In this document: positions 18,329 to 27,300 of the stretch, piece after piece | How the letters are laid out: every line of letters begins with the position of its first letter | Position numbering within the stretch: position 1 is the stretch's first letter | Assembly (NCBI GenBank): GCA_965204545.1 | Contig: CBDBFA010000003.1 | Coordinates: 124,001 to 188,000, forward strand | Direction of reading: 5' to 3' | Length of the DNA stretch: 64,000 nucleotides | DNA from: JAABVD01 sp965204545 | Lineage (GTDB): Bacteria; Verrucomicrobiota; Verrucomicrobiia; Opitutales; UBA2995 | The notes under the pieces: model-generated | Seen by the model: the letters and a program-made list of their open reading frames with translations, nothing else | The model's database searches: none | What the model was told of the DNA's origin: nothing | Program-made: the position numbers and the translations under genes

Positions 18329-18404
18329 AAAATTTCTCATGCCACGATCTGTCACAGGAAGTAGGAAAGGCTCTCTTCGATATCATCCATCGGTTCAAAG
18401 GGAT

Positions 18405-18815
18405 CTATAATTTGAAAGGGTTTACTAATTTTACTCCAACATGTTTGAAATCACCTGTGTTTCGGGTCGCTATGGAAAGGCCATAGGTTATGGCCGTCGC
18501 GGCAATCAGGCTGTCCTTTACCGGCATGGCAAAGCCTTTCTTTTTCAGCCGAGCCAAAAGCCGTGCCCAATGGGAGGCAGTTATAGCATCGAAATCCAGG
18601 ATGCGTAGTCTCTGAACACCGGAAGAAAACCATTCCTCCAACAGCTTGCGTTGACGTCCGGAAGGCAGAAGAAGGATGCCGTATTCCAATTCGCCCAAAA
18701 TGATCGGATTTATGGTCAGGTCTCGTTCATTTTTGCGAAGCCATTCGATGACCCGGAAAGAGGGGTTCCGCTTGGTCGGTTCGCTTAGAATATTGGCATC
18801 AACCAAATATTTCAC
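18405..18815 (-). CDS. vapC: PIN-domain toxin VapC (module 2)
   Basis: A 136-residue PIN ribonuclease toxin. MKYLVDANILSEPTK carries the first Asp, ILGELEYG the conserved Glu, and VKDSLIAATA plus IATRNTGDF the C-terminal acidic residues. Length is normal. The start is a GTG that overlaps the antitoxin stop by four bases (GTGA), a coupling arrangement. It is clearly different from the module 1 toxin, so the two modules are not a recent tandem duplication. Confidence 0.9.
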   Translation of the reverse strand: MKYLVDANILSEPTKRNPSFRVIEWLRKNERDLTINPIILGELEYGILLLPSGRQRKLLEEWFSSGVQRLRILDFDAITASHWARLLARLKKKGFAMPVKDSLIAATAITYGLSIATRNTGDFKHVGVKLVNPFKL

Positions 18816-19042
18816 AACGTGTCGGTGGATTCGGATGGAATGGGTTCAAACCAGTTCTTCTCGGGACATTCCAGCAACCAATCCACCAACCCCTCGTTAT
18901 TGGCGTATCCCCGGCGTTTCAGCAGGTATTCGCCGGCGTCCAGCCGTTCAATTTCAAATTTCTGTCCCGCGACAATGCGGTCACGCTTTCGGATCTCAAT
19001 AGGCAACACCACCTGACCTTTACTCGAAACAACGGTTTTCAT
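18812..19042 (-). CDS. vapB: AbrB/MazE-fold antitoxin (module 2)
   Basis: A 76-residue antitoxin of the AbrB/SpoVT fold: MKTVVSSKGQVVLPIEIRKR is the classic N-terminal DNA-binding hairpin, followed by a toxin-binding tail. It overlaps the downstream PIN toxin by four bases. It probably represses its own operon and neutralises the toxin. Confidence 0.88.
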   Translation of the reverse strand: MKTVVSSKGQVVLPIEIRKRDRIVAGQKFEIERLDAGEYLLKRRGYANNEGLVDWLLECPEKNWFEPIPSESTDTL

Positions 19043-19511
19043 ATCAGTAAGATCACGTCTTACACCTGATCGGTCAATCCCAACCCCTCAAATCAGGCAC
19101 ATTATTTTAAATCTTGCCAAAGTCGCCAAACCATCCCTGACGGCGTTCGCTTTTCCAACCAAGGCTTTCAGACCATGGTTAAAATCCTTGGAAGAAATGC
19201 CTTCGAAAGAATACTTACATTCATCCAATTTATAAAATTTATTCATGCCATGAATAAATTTAGGGATCGGTGGATTGCGGGCCGCTTGCAGCAGGCACTA
19301 GATTTGTCGGGATCCAGCCAATGCAGATCGCTGGGAGATGACCTCTATTCCCTGCCATACGGGTGGCTCGTCCCCAGCCAAGGAACAGACACTCAAAGAA
19401 ACCAAAGACACGATACCATAGCTTGAAAGGGTTCAAACCAGGGCTTTCAGGCCTATGCAATCGAAATGCAGCCTTGCCAAAGACGGTCCCGGTTCCACCA
19501 ACTGCAATTTT

Positions 19512-19717
19512 TAACCCGCATTTCTCACAAAATTCGTGACGAGCGTTTGAAGGCCGAGCGCTGGTGGGGGTTTCGTGCAGATTCGGGTGTGAAGCCGGGT
19601 CGACACCCAGCGAAGTCCGCCTGCATCTGTGCGGAGCACGGGCAGGAAATCCAGGGAAACCCGCTCCAGCGCCGGGATTCGGACGCGCAGTAGAATATAT
19701 GTGAGACATGGGGGCTA
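19512..19717 (+). repeat. Fold-back (MITE-like) element, copy 4
   Basis: Forward copy with ends TAACCCGCATTTCTCACAAA and GTGAGACATGGGGGCTA; the right end is slightly degraded. The inner stem GCGCTGG...GGGTTTC pairs with GAAACCC...CCAGCGC. It carries about 25 extra bases relative to copy 1 in the central part. Confidence 0.8.
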
Positions 19718-19742
19718 GTTACGGATGATTTATTCTGGCCTT

Positions 19743-19773
19743 GGTAGGGCAAGAGCATCCTTGCTCTGCCGCG
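19743..19773 (+). repeat. GGTAGGGC variable-stem hairpin, copy c
   Basis: GGTAGGGC, AAGAGCA, TCCT, TGCTCT, GCCG. It has the same stem class as the tandem copies at 37245-37355. Together with copy d (19873-19902, opposite strand) it bounds a 99-bp spacer, an arrangement like a REPIN. Confidence 0.7.
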
Positions 19774-19872
19774 TATATTTCGATTACGCCCGAATCCAGT
19801 TTGGAAAGGTCTTTGCGCAAAGTCATCCGAATGGCCATGGACATATGAATATTGGCGGGAATGATTTTTTGT

Positions 19873-19902
19873 GCGGCGCGGCAAGGATGCCGTCGCCCTA
19901 CC
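19873..19902 (-). repeat. GGTAGGGC variable-stem hairpin, copy d
   Basis: On the minus strand it reads GGTAGGGC, GACGGCA, TCCT, TGCCGCGC. It begins 17 bp after the stop codon of the minus-strand DUF5916-type gene, so it could also act on that transcript's 3' end. Confidence 0.7.
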
Positions 19903-19919
19903 CACGTTAGCGCGGCGCT

Positions 19920-22157
19920 CTAGAAGCGAAAAATCGAACTCAGCTTCAAGGTCGCATCCATTTGCTTGCGGACGAAGCCGGTTCGTTCATCCACGTAGCT
20001 TTGGTTCAGGACTAAAAAAACTTTTTTACCCGGACGATATTCCCAAATGAGGCGACTGTTAACTCCAAGTGAATCGGAAATGTTGTCGTACTGGACCAGG
20101 TTCGACCAGGTGAAATCCGGAGTGAAGTTTATCAAGGCGGTCAGGGAAGCCAATTTTATGTCGAAATCTCCTTCCGGTAATTCCACATCTTGCTTTGTGT
20201 AACTCAGTTCGGTACCAAAGTGTTTTGAAGGAAGGAAAGTTAACTCCGAGGTGTTTTCCGTTCTAGTCCCGTCATAAAAATCCCCAAAGGAAAACTCATG
20301 TTCCAAACTGATCATGCGTCGAGTGGCGGTCTCCACGCCGATGATCCCACGGGTCCAGCTATAGTCACCGCCAGAGATTGAAACGTCGTCCGATATCTCG
20401 AAATCCTCTTCCGGGGCATCAGAGGAATTTTCGACTCTCAGTTCCACGTAATCCGCGTTCTCAAAAGAAAGGCCGATCGGGGTAAACGTGTGTATGGATG
20501 TTTCCAGCTCATTGGAAAGGTTGGTAACCACCTCTCCTTCGTAATAAAGATAGTACTGCCGGAGCCAGGGCAGCGATTCAGTATAAGGCTGGTAGGTCAG
20601 GTTTGTGAAATACCGCCGGATCCCACGCCTCGGTGAAAAGCCAAGAGCGGGTTTAAAGTCCTCGTCTATTTGCAACAGGGCAAGCTCCGCATCGAATTCA
20701 TCAGTGGGCAATATCACGTTGCCTCCAAAACTAGGTGCCAGACCGTCACCGAAGGCCGGATTATCAGACTCGGTTCCCAATAGGAACACGTTAGCCTCCA
20801 GCCGGTATTTACCGAGAAAGTAGTCGGTCAGATAGCTGAAGTCGGAACCGAGCAACAGGTTATCGTAGTCGGAGTTCGGATCTCCATGTGTAACTAGAAC
20901 TCCAACGCTGGACTGATCGAATATCTGCCGTTTTACCCGTCCAACAAAGGTGTTCTGACTATCGAGATCATCTGTGGAATCAACCACTGCATCAATAATG
21001 CCAATGTCGAACTCTCCCACGCGACCCGTCAGTTTGGCAGCTCCAACCAGGGGCACAACCTGTCCGCTGCTACTCAACCCAATCCGTCTGCTGAAATAAG
21101 GTAGAAATACCGGAGTCGTTCTCGACCGGCGTCGAATCCGCGTGCCAAATCCGCCAAAATTAAAAACACCGGCATCCTCGAGGAAGAACCGCCGTTTTTC
21201 TCGAAAAAACAGAGAGAAGCGCGTTAAATTTACCTGGCGTTCATCGACTTCAGCGGCGGCAAAGTCAGTGTTGTAACTGAGCGTGGCGCTCATTTTCGGA
21301 GAGATGCGGTAGCGGAAGTCACCGCCCCATTCAAAATCGAAATCGTCAGTGCCCAGATCCTTGTCCTCGGACTGTGTTCCAAGGATGTAGGGATTGAATT
21401 CCAGGCCTAATCCCTGTTTAAGCCCGCTCAAACCTTTCAACTTGCCTGCTTCGGATACATAGTAAGACCGAATGGAGCTTCGGGGCGAGGACCAGATTCC
21501 GCGTTGATCAAGCCGCTTGATGCTGCGCGCGACATTGAGGCCCCATTCCGGGCTTTCCGGATCGAAACTGAAGGTGGTGAGTGGAAAGGCAAGTTCCGCG
21601 AACCATCCATATTCGGTGACTTGTGTTTTAACTTCCCAGATGCCATCCCACTCCGTATTCAAGGTGGCGTTGTTGCTCACGATTCCATCCTGTCGCGAAC
21701 CATTGGGATTGATTCGAAACCAATAGCCATTGCGCTGATCGTTGAACGTATCAAATACAATGATAGAATAATCGTCATGCCGAACGCTGTCATCTCGTTG
21801 CATGAAACGGGCAACAATTTTTTCCGGCTCCGAGTCCCAATGCCATAATGCCATGTAGATAGAGTTATCGTCGTAGGCGACCCGAAACTCGCTTGGCTGA
21901 TTCAATGGTTCACCAGCTCGCGGGCTGCTCTGAATCAAGCGGCTGCTAAGCGGCGCGGTACGCCAAATCTCTTCATCCAAATGTCCATCGATCTTTGGTG
22001 GTGTATCCACGCGCACCGCAGTGATCTCCGGTTTATATCCGCGCTCCAGGCGGTAGGCCGGCACGGGCTGAGCATCGGGTATCTGCGAATCCTTGGCCAC
22101 AAGCATACTGGTGGTCATACATAGAATGATCAAGGTATATCGATACACTTGGGACAT
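19920..22157 (-). CDS. CBM9-like/DUF5916 outer-membrane protein
   Basis: A 745-residue predicted outer-membrane protein. After a signal peptide (MSQVYRYTLIILCMTTSML...) there is a CBM9-like domain (about residues 40-220, with PKIDGHLDEEIWRTA, AYDDNSIYMALWHWD and NGYWFRINPNGS). A long C-terminal region of alternating beta strands ends in SSIFRF, as outer-membrane barrels do. This is the layout of DUF5916 proteins, whose function is not established. The start at 22157 is chosen because the signal peptide begins there; the longer open frame adds an unlikely leader. It is divergent from the FAH-family gene, so the 133-bp gap may hold shared control sites. Confidence 0.82.
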   Translation of the reverse strand: MSQVYRYTLIILCMTTSMLVAKDSQIPDAQPVPAYRLERGYKPEITAVRVDTPPKIDGHLDEEIWRTAPLSSRLIQSSPRAGEPLNQPSEFRVAYDDNSIYMALWHWDSEPEKIVARFMQRDDSVRHDDYSIIVFDTFNDQRNGYWFRINPNGSRQDGIVSNNATLNTEWDGIWEVKTQVTEYGWFAELAFPLTTFSFDPESPEWGLNVARSIKRLDQRGIWSSPRSSIRSYYVSEAGKLKGLSGLKQGLGLEFNPYILGTQSEDKDLGTDDFDFEWGGDFRYRISPKMSATLSYNTDFAAAEVDERQVNLTRFSLFFREKRRFFLEDAGVFNFGGFGTRIRRRSRTTPVFLPYFSRRIGLSSSGQVVPLVGAAKLTGRVGEFDIGIIDAVVDSTDDLDSQNTFVGRVKRQIFDQSSVGVLVTHGDPNSDYDNLLLGSDFSYLTDYFLGKYRLEANVFLLGTESDNPAFGDGLAPSFGGNVILPTDEFDAELALLQIDEDFKPALGFSPRRGIRRYFTNLTYQPYTESLPWLRQYYLYYEGEVVTNLSNELETSIHTFTPIGLSFENADYVELRVENSSDAPEEDFEISDDVSISGGDYSWTRGIIGVETATRRMISLEHEFSFGDFYDGTRTENTSELTFLPSKHFGTELSYTKQDVELPEGDFDIKLASLTALINFTPDFTWSNLVQYDNISDSLGVNSRLIWEYRPGKKVFLVLNQSYVDERTGFVRKQMDATLKLSSIFRF

Positions 22158-22290
22158 TGGGCCTAGGAAGAGGTTGAATAGTTCAGGTTCAGCTTCAATA
22201 AATTTTGGACGGTTAAATCGTCGATGAGGAGAAAGAGCCGGCCTACGACAACGGGTTGACTTAAATGCTAGTACCCATTTCCATTCGGGC

Positions 22291-23457
22291 ATGCAAGGCC
22301 ACACATTAATTCATATCCGGAAAAACTTCTATTTTTTTGTCGCTATCGCTACCGTATTCTTTTCTTCACTACAAGTTGTTGGTAGTGAACACCTTGAAGC
22401 TGCAGAGGCCTTTAAGGTTGGCACGTTTGAAATTGATGGAGAAGCCCGAGTCGGAATCGTTTTACGCGACAGTTTGGTAGTGGATCTGAACCCGGCAAAC
22501 TCTGCGTTGGAAAAAGACCCTGATTTCCCGGAACTACCGCCTCCAGCCGACATGCTGGAGCTTATCGAAAGATACGAGTATGGTCTAAAGCGACGACTCT
22601 ACGAGATCGTGAATGACTTGGTGGAGAAAGATCGACTGGGAATTCGCCGTCCGGATTACGTCCACCCGCTAAACGAGGTTCGCACGCTGGCTCCCATCCT
22701 TTACCCAGGCAAAATCCTCAACGCAGCGGTTAATTTTTATAGCCACGTCGATGAAAGTGGAACGGATGAAGAACGTGCCGAAGCGCGCCGCCAGCGAAGA
22801 ATCAATCGCGGAGTTCCTTATTTGTTCATGAAACCGAGTCGCGGCGCGGTAATTGGAAATAATGAAGCGGTTGTGATTCCCTACGGGCGCAATCGCACCG
22901 ATTGGGAGGTTGAGTTGGGCACGGTTATCGGCCGCACGGCAAAATATGTTTCAGCAAATGATGCGGAAGACTACGTTTTTGGATACATGGTTACCTTAGA
23001 TATTTCCGATCGAGGTGGTCGCCCTCCGGGAGGAAACCCACTACGCTCCGACTGGTTTGTAGGCAAGGGTCACGACACGTTTGCTCCCCAAGGTCCCTGG
23101 ATCGTGCCTAAAGAGTTTTATGGGGATCCGATGAAAAAGCTGAAGCAGAGCCTCAAAATTGGAGACGAACAAATGCAAGAAGCCACCGCGGGAGACATGA
23201 TCCACTCGATTTGGGAGATCATCGAATACGGCTCGTCAATCATCACCCTATTTCCGGGCGATGTCATCAACAACGGAACCTCGGGAGGCACAGGTGCAGG
23301 CACCGCCGTACGCGGCTCCCAGCGATTCCTCCAACCCGGGGAGATGATCGAGGCCTCCATTGAAGGCATTGGAACACTGAACATTCCTGTCATCGGGGAG
23401 GAAAAGCCTACCGGATTGACGGGAGCGCAATTGCCTCCGGTCGATAGCTATCGCTAG
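22291..23457 (+). CDS. Secreted fumarylacetoacetate hydrolase-family protein
   Basis: A 388-residue FAH-superfamily enzyme with an N-terminal signal sequence (hydrophobic FYFFVAIATVFFSSL, cleavage near VVGS). The FAH core is recognisable from ILNAAVNFYSHV, PYLFMKPS, the metal-ligand segment DWEVELGTVIGR, LDISDRGGR, and GTSGGTGAG near the end. Family members cleave or hydrate acylpyruvates and 2-keto-3-deoxy acids in the cytoplasm, so an exported member is unusual. It precedes the IclR regulator by 95 bp on the same strand. The substrate is unknown. Confidence 0.87.
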   Translation: MQGHTLIHIRKNFYFFVAIATVFFSSLQVVGSEHLEAAEAFKVGTFEIDGEARVGIVLRDSLVVDLNPANSALEKDPDFPELPPPADMLELIERYEYGLKRRLYEIVNDLVEKDRLGIRRPDYVHPLNEVRTLAPILYPGKILNAAVNFYSHVDESGTDEERAEARRQRRINRGVPYLFMKPSRGAVIGNNEAVVIPYGRNRTDWEVELGTVIGRTAKYVSANDAEDYVFGYMVTLDISDRGGRPPGGNPLRSDWFVGKGHDTFAPQGPWIVPKEFYGDPMKKLKQSLKIGDEQMQEATAGDMIHSIWEIIEYGSSIITLFPGDVINNGTSGGTGAGTAVRGSQRFLQPGEMIEASIEGIGTLNIPVIGEEKPTGLTGAQLPPVDSYR

Positions 23458-23527
23458 TGATACCACCTCTTGTCAGTCAAAATAATGAGTGGATTCGTGA
23501 AGTGCCCCAAAGAAGTTGACATATCGC

Positions 23528-23554
23528 ATATACGATTCACAACTTATATACGAT
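23528..23554 (+). promoter_or_regulatory. Candidate operator: direct repeats before the IclR gene
   Basis: ATATACGAT occurs at 23528-23536 and again at 23546-23554, an 18-base period; the second copy overlaps the ATG of the IclR gene. A TTGACA (23516-23521) lies just upstream and could be a -35 box, but no good -10 follows at normal spacing. Position suggests autoregulation by the IclR protein. Confidence 0.35.
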
Positions 23555-24353
23555 GAATAAATCGCTCACTACCGTCTCCGTTCCCGACTGTGATGGCCTG
23601 CCGTCTCCCACCGGGGCCAAAACCGTTCTCGTGATTGAGTTGCTGTCGCAGCGACCCGAGGGACTTTCCGCCCCCCAGGTCATGCGTGAACTTGGGTTCA
23701 CTTCCAATCTCGTCTATCGCATCCTTCGCACACTGCTCGAACTCGGCTGGGTCTACCAGCGGGAGGATTCCTCGGCCTACACTCTCACCAATCGCATGCT
23801 CCAGCTATCTGGGCCGCAGATTGGCGAGGAAAGCCTGACGTTGGCCGCCTATCAGCCGCTGCGGGAGCTGCGGGACGTCCTCGGCGAGACGGTGCAGCTG
23901 CTCATCGAAGTCGAGGGCAAGATGTCGGTGCTGGAACAGTTTAGGGGCCTCCGGGCGCTCCAGGTCTGCGGTCAGATTGGGATGCGCATCCCGATGTACT
24001 CCTGCGCCCCGGGCAAGGCCATGCTAGCCGCGTGGAGCGAAGAAAGACTCGCCGAATGGTTTCGAACCACAGGACGGGCGCTCAAGAAGTTCACTCCTCG
24101 CACTGTCGCGAGTAAAACCGCGTTGAAAGAGGATTTCGCTCGCATCCGCGTCAAGGGATACGCGATCGACTGGGCTGAAGGGCTTAAGGGAATTCACTGC
24201 GTCGCCGTCACCGTTGCGGACAACTACAGGCAACCGGTTGGGGCAATCACGATTATGGCGCCGGCCAATCGTTTGCAAGAAGAGGATATCCCCAGCTTTG
24301 TCGAGCATCTCCACCGCGCGAAGGAGCAAATTGAATCTCGCATCCGCCATTGA
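23553..24353 (+). CDS. IclR-family transcriptional regulator
   Basis: A 266-residue regulator. The N-terminal winged helix-turn-helix covers about residues 23-80 (VLVIELLSQRPEGLSAPQVMRELG...YRILRTLLELGWV...YTLTNRMLQL). The C-terminal effector-binding domain includes APGKAMLAAWSEE, KGYAIDWAEGLKGIHCVAVTV and PVGAITIMAP. IclR proteins usually respond to aromatic or sugar-acid metabolites and control neighbouring catabolic genes. It may control the FAH-family gene upstream or the cytochrome/DUF1501 genes starting 3 bp downstream. The direct repeats over its start codon are candidate binding sites. Confidence 0.9.
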   Translation: MNKSLTTVSVPDCDGLPSPTGAKTVLVIELLSQRPEGLSAPQVMRELGFTSNLVYRILRTLLELGWVYQREDSSAYTLTNRMLQLSGPQIGEESLTLAAYQPLRELRDVLGETVQLLIEVEGKMSVLEQFRGLRALQVCGQIGMRIPMYSCAPGKAMLAAWSEERLAEWFRTTGRALKKFTPRTVASKTALKEDFARIRVKGYAIDWAEGLKGIHCVAVTVADNYRQPVGAITIMAPANRLQEEDIPSFVEHLHRAKEQIESRIRH

Positions 24354-24356
24354 CTC

Positions 24357-27300
24357 ATGCCGACATTATGCCAGGGCCAAGGGGTTTCCACATTGGGGAG
24401 ACGGGTCGCATTGCAACGCGATTGGACCGCCTGCCTGACCCTGTGGGCCCTCGCCATTTGGCTGCTCCCCATTGAAGGCTCCGATACGGACCAGATCGAA
24501 TTCTTCGAGCAGCGCATTCGCCCCATCCTTGCTCAGGAATGCTATGAATGCCATTCGCAACGGAGCAAAGTAAAGGCCGGCCTTGAACTGGACAGTCGGC
24601 CGGGTTGGCAGGCGGGAGGCCAGAGCGGGCCGGCCATCATTCCGGGGGATCCGGAAAACAGTCTGCTCTATCAGGCGATCACTCATGGGCACGAAGACAT
24701 TCATATGCCGAAGTCCGGAGCGAAACTCGAGGATTCCGTTTTGGCGGATTTCAAAGAATGGATTGCTCAGGGCGCCGTCGATCCTCGCGACGTCCCGTCG
24801 AGCGCCGATGAAGTCGCCAAGGACACGGACTGGGACGCGATTTCGGAACGGCGCGGGCAGTGGTGGAGTTTTCACCCGCTATCAAGCCCGGAAGTCCCGG
24901 ATAGCGACCGCGTTTTGCATCCCGTGGATCGATTTCTCGAAGCATCGCGCTCTGGAGCTAGGCTAACGGTTTCGCCAATGGCGAATCGCTGGACCGTTTT
25001 GCGACGTCTACATTACGTTCTCTCCGGGTTGCCTGCGTCTGAAATGGAGCAACAGGCTTTCTCCGAAGACTGGGACGCCCTTGGCCGGGCTAAAGCGGTG
25101 GAGAAACGCGTCGACCTTCTGCTCGCCTCGGAACGATTCGGAGAGCGCTGGGCCCAGCATTGGCTTGATTGGTTTCGATACACCGAAGGGCATGGGGGGC
25201 AGGGGGATCCAACGAATGAGCGGGCAACCGAATTCCGTGACTATATTATTCGGGCCCTGAACGCGAATATCCCCTATGACCAGCTGATTCGCGAGCATCT
25301 CGCCGGCGATTTGCTTCCCGAGCCGCGTTTGGACCCGTCCGGCACGATCAACGAATCGATCATCGGTTTGGCCCAGTATCGCTTCGTTGAGCACGGTTTT
25401 TTTCCAGTGGATGCCCTAGATGAGTTGGTAAAGTTTACCGACAATCAGATCGACGTGGTCTCAAAGGCTACCCTGGGCCTCACCGTTTCTTGCGCTCGCT
25501 GCCATGACCACAAGTTCGACCCGATCAGCCAGGCGGACTACCACGCGTTGTTCGGAATTTTCGCGAGTTCGCGTCCCGGACATCGACCGATTCTCGCCCA
25601 CAGCGTGATCGATTCCCGCCGCGACACCTTGCATAGGCAGCGTGAAAAACTGGCTGACGAGATTCGCTCTCACTGGCTTGAGATTTCGACGGAGAGGGAA
25701 ATCCGGGCCCGTCTTGATCGCATTGCCGAGGTTCACGCCGAGACAGAAAAGAACAAGAAGGAACCGGTGACGACCTTGTCTGGCTTTGAGCCCGTTCCGA
25801 ATCACATTCTAGTCAGGCCCGGCGATGCCCTCGAGCCATGGATTCTATGGAAGGACGAAGACATTGCCCACGCATGGGCGCGATGGCCAGCCCACATCTC
25901 TGAGCAAGAAAAGGAAGCCGCCGATCACAACAACCGGATCACCTTGGAGACCTTCGATTTTCGAAACGGCATTCCGGATGACTGGCTGGTGACCGACGGG
26001 ATGGTGACAGCGGTGAAGGCCGGGGCGCTCGGACTCTCGGTCAAGGAAAATGGCCTTGTCGAAAGTATTCTCCCCGCCGGGGTGGCCACCCACGCGACGA
26101 CGACCCACGAGCAAGCGGCGTTGTTCTCTCCCGACTTTACGATCGACTTCGGAGCTCTTGCGGCAAACTGGTCGGGAGCCGGCTGGTCGCTCTTCCGGCT
26201 CGTACCGGAAAATTTCCCTCGTGGCAACGAAGGCATCTACCGGCAGAACGACTCGCGGTATAATGGCAATACGCGTTGGTTCAGCGAGGAGAATGACTTT
26301 TGGAACGGACGGCGCGGGTATTTCCACTTCCAGACCCGTCTGACGTCTCCGGCCCCGCCTCGCGGCTCTCGAGGGAACGACGGAAAGCTGATGCCCACCA
26401 ATGCGGAGCCTCACGGCTCCTGGTTCCATGTCAGAGAGGTGCGCAAGCTGCGTGGCGAATCGGACAGGATCCGAAGCGCGGAATTTCCGGTTTGTTCTCT
26501 GTTAGCTTCGGGCGCAGCAACTCCTGTCGATCGCGGTAGTCTAGCCCGGCGATACGCCGAGGCCATCCGCGAGGTGGTGGAACGCTGGCGCTCTCCCGAG
26601 TTCACCGATCTCGATGCCCTGTTTCTCACCGAATGCATCCGCGCTGGATTGCTCGACGGGGATGCGGATTGCTTCAGCGATCCTGTTCGGGCGGCTCTCG
26701 CTGACATTCGCAATACGGAGTTCGAATTCGCCGCTATCGCCGGACGTTCTACGCCAGCGGTGGTAGAGTCGGCGGGCTTCGACCAGCCCTTGTATCGACG
26801 AGGCAACCACCAGGCTCCGGGAGCCCCGGTTGCCCGCGGGTTCCTCTCGGTGATGAATGAGGAGCCGTTCGAACTCGAAGCGGAAACGGGTCGCCTTCAA
26901 TTGGCCGACGAAATTGCATCCAAGGACAATCCGCTCTTCAACCGCGTCATAGCCAATCGTATTTGGTATCATGTATTTGGCGAGGGTCTCGTGACCACCA
27001 TGGACAACTTCGGTAGAACCGGTCAGCAGCCGTCCCATCCGGAACTGCTCGATTATCTTGCTTCTCGGATACGGAATAGCGGATACAATTTAAAGGAGGC
27101 CATCCGTTACCTGGTCACTACCGATTTATTCCAGTTATCCAGCGCTCCCACTATAGCGGCGCGAAACAACGATCCCTCCAACCGTCACTGGACCCATGCC
27201 AGGCTACGACGTTTCGACGCTGAAGTGGTTCGCGATCATTTGCTAGACACTTCCGGTAATCTCGATCCCCAGCTCTATGGACCATCGCTACAGTCATCGC

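Larger units (their letters stand above)
19043..19919. other. Gene-free, repeat-rich gap
   Basis: About 880 bases between two minus-strand genes. It contains fold-back copy 4 (19512-19717) and an inverted pair of GGTAGGGC hairpins (19743-19773 and 19873-19902). An 83-codon open frame at 19175-19426 (+) has no recognisable motif and no good ribosome site, and is not called. The base composition at 19080-19260 is AT-richer than the neighbours. Nothing else is identifiable. Confidence 0.6.

Noticed and set aside
19175..19426. 83-codon open frame in the gap after the VapBC modules
   Set aside because: No recognisable motif, no ribosome site, and it lies in repeat-rich DNA.
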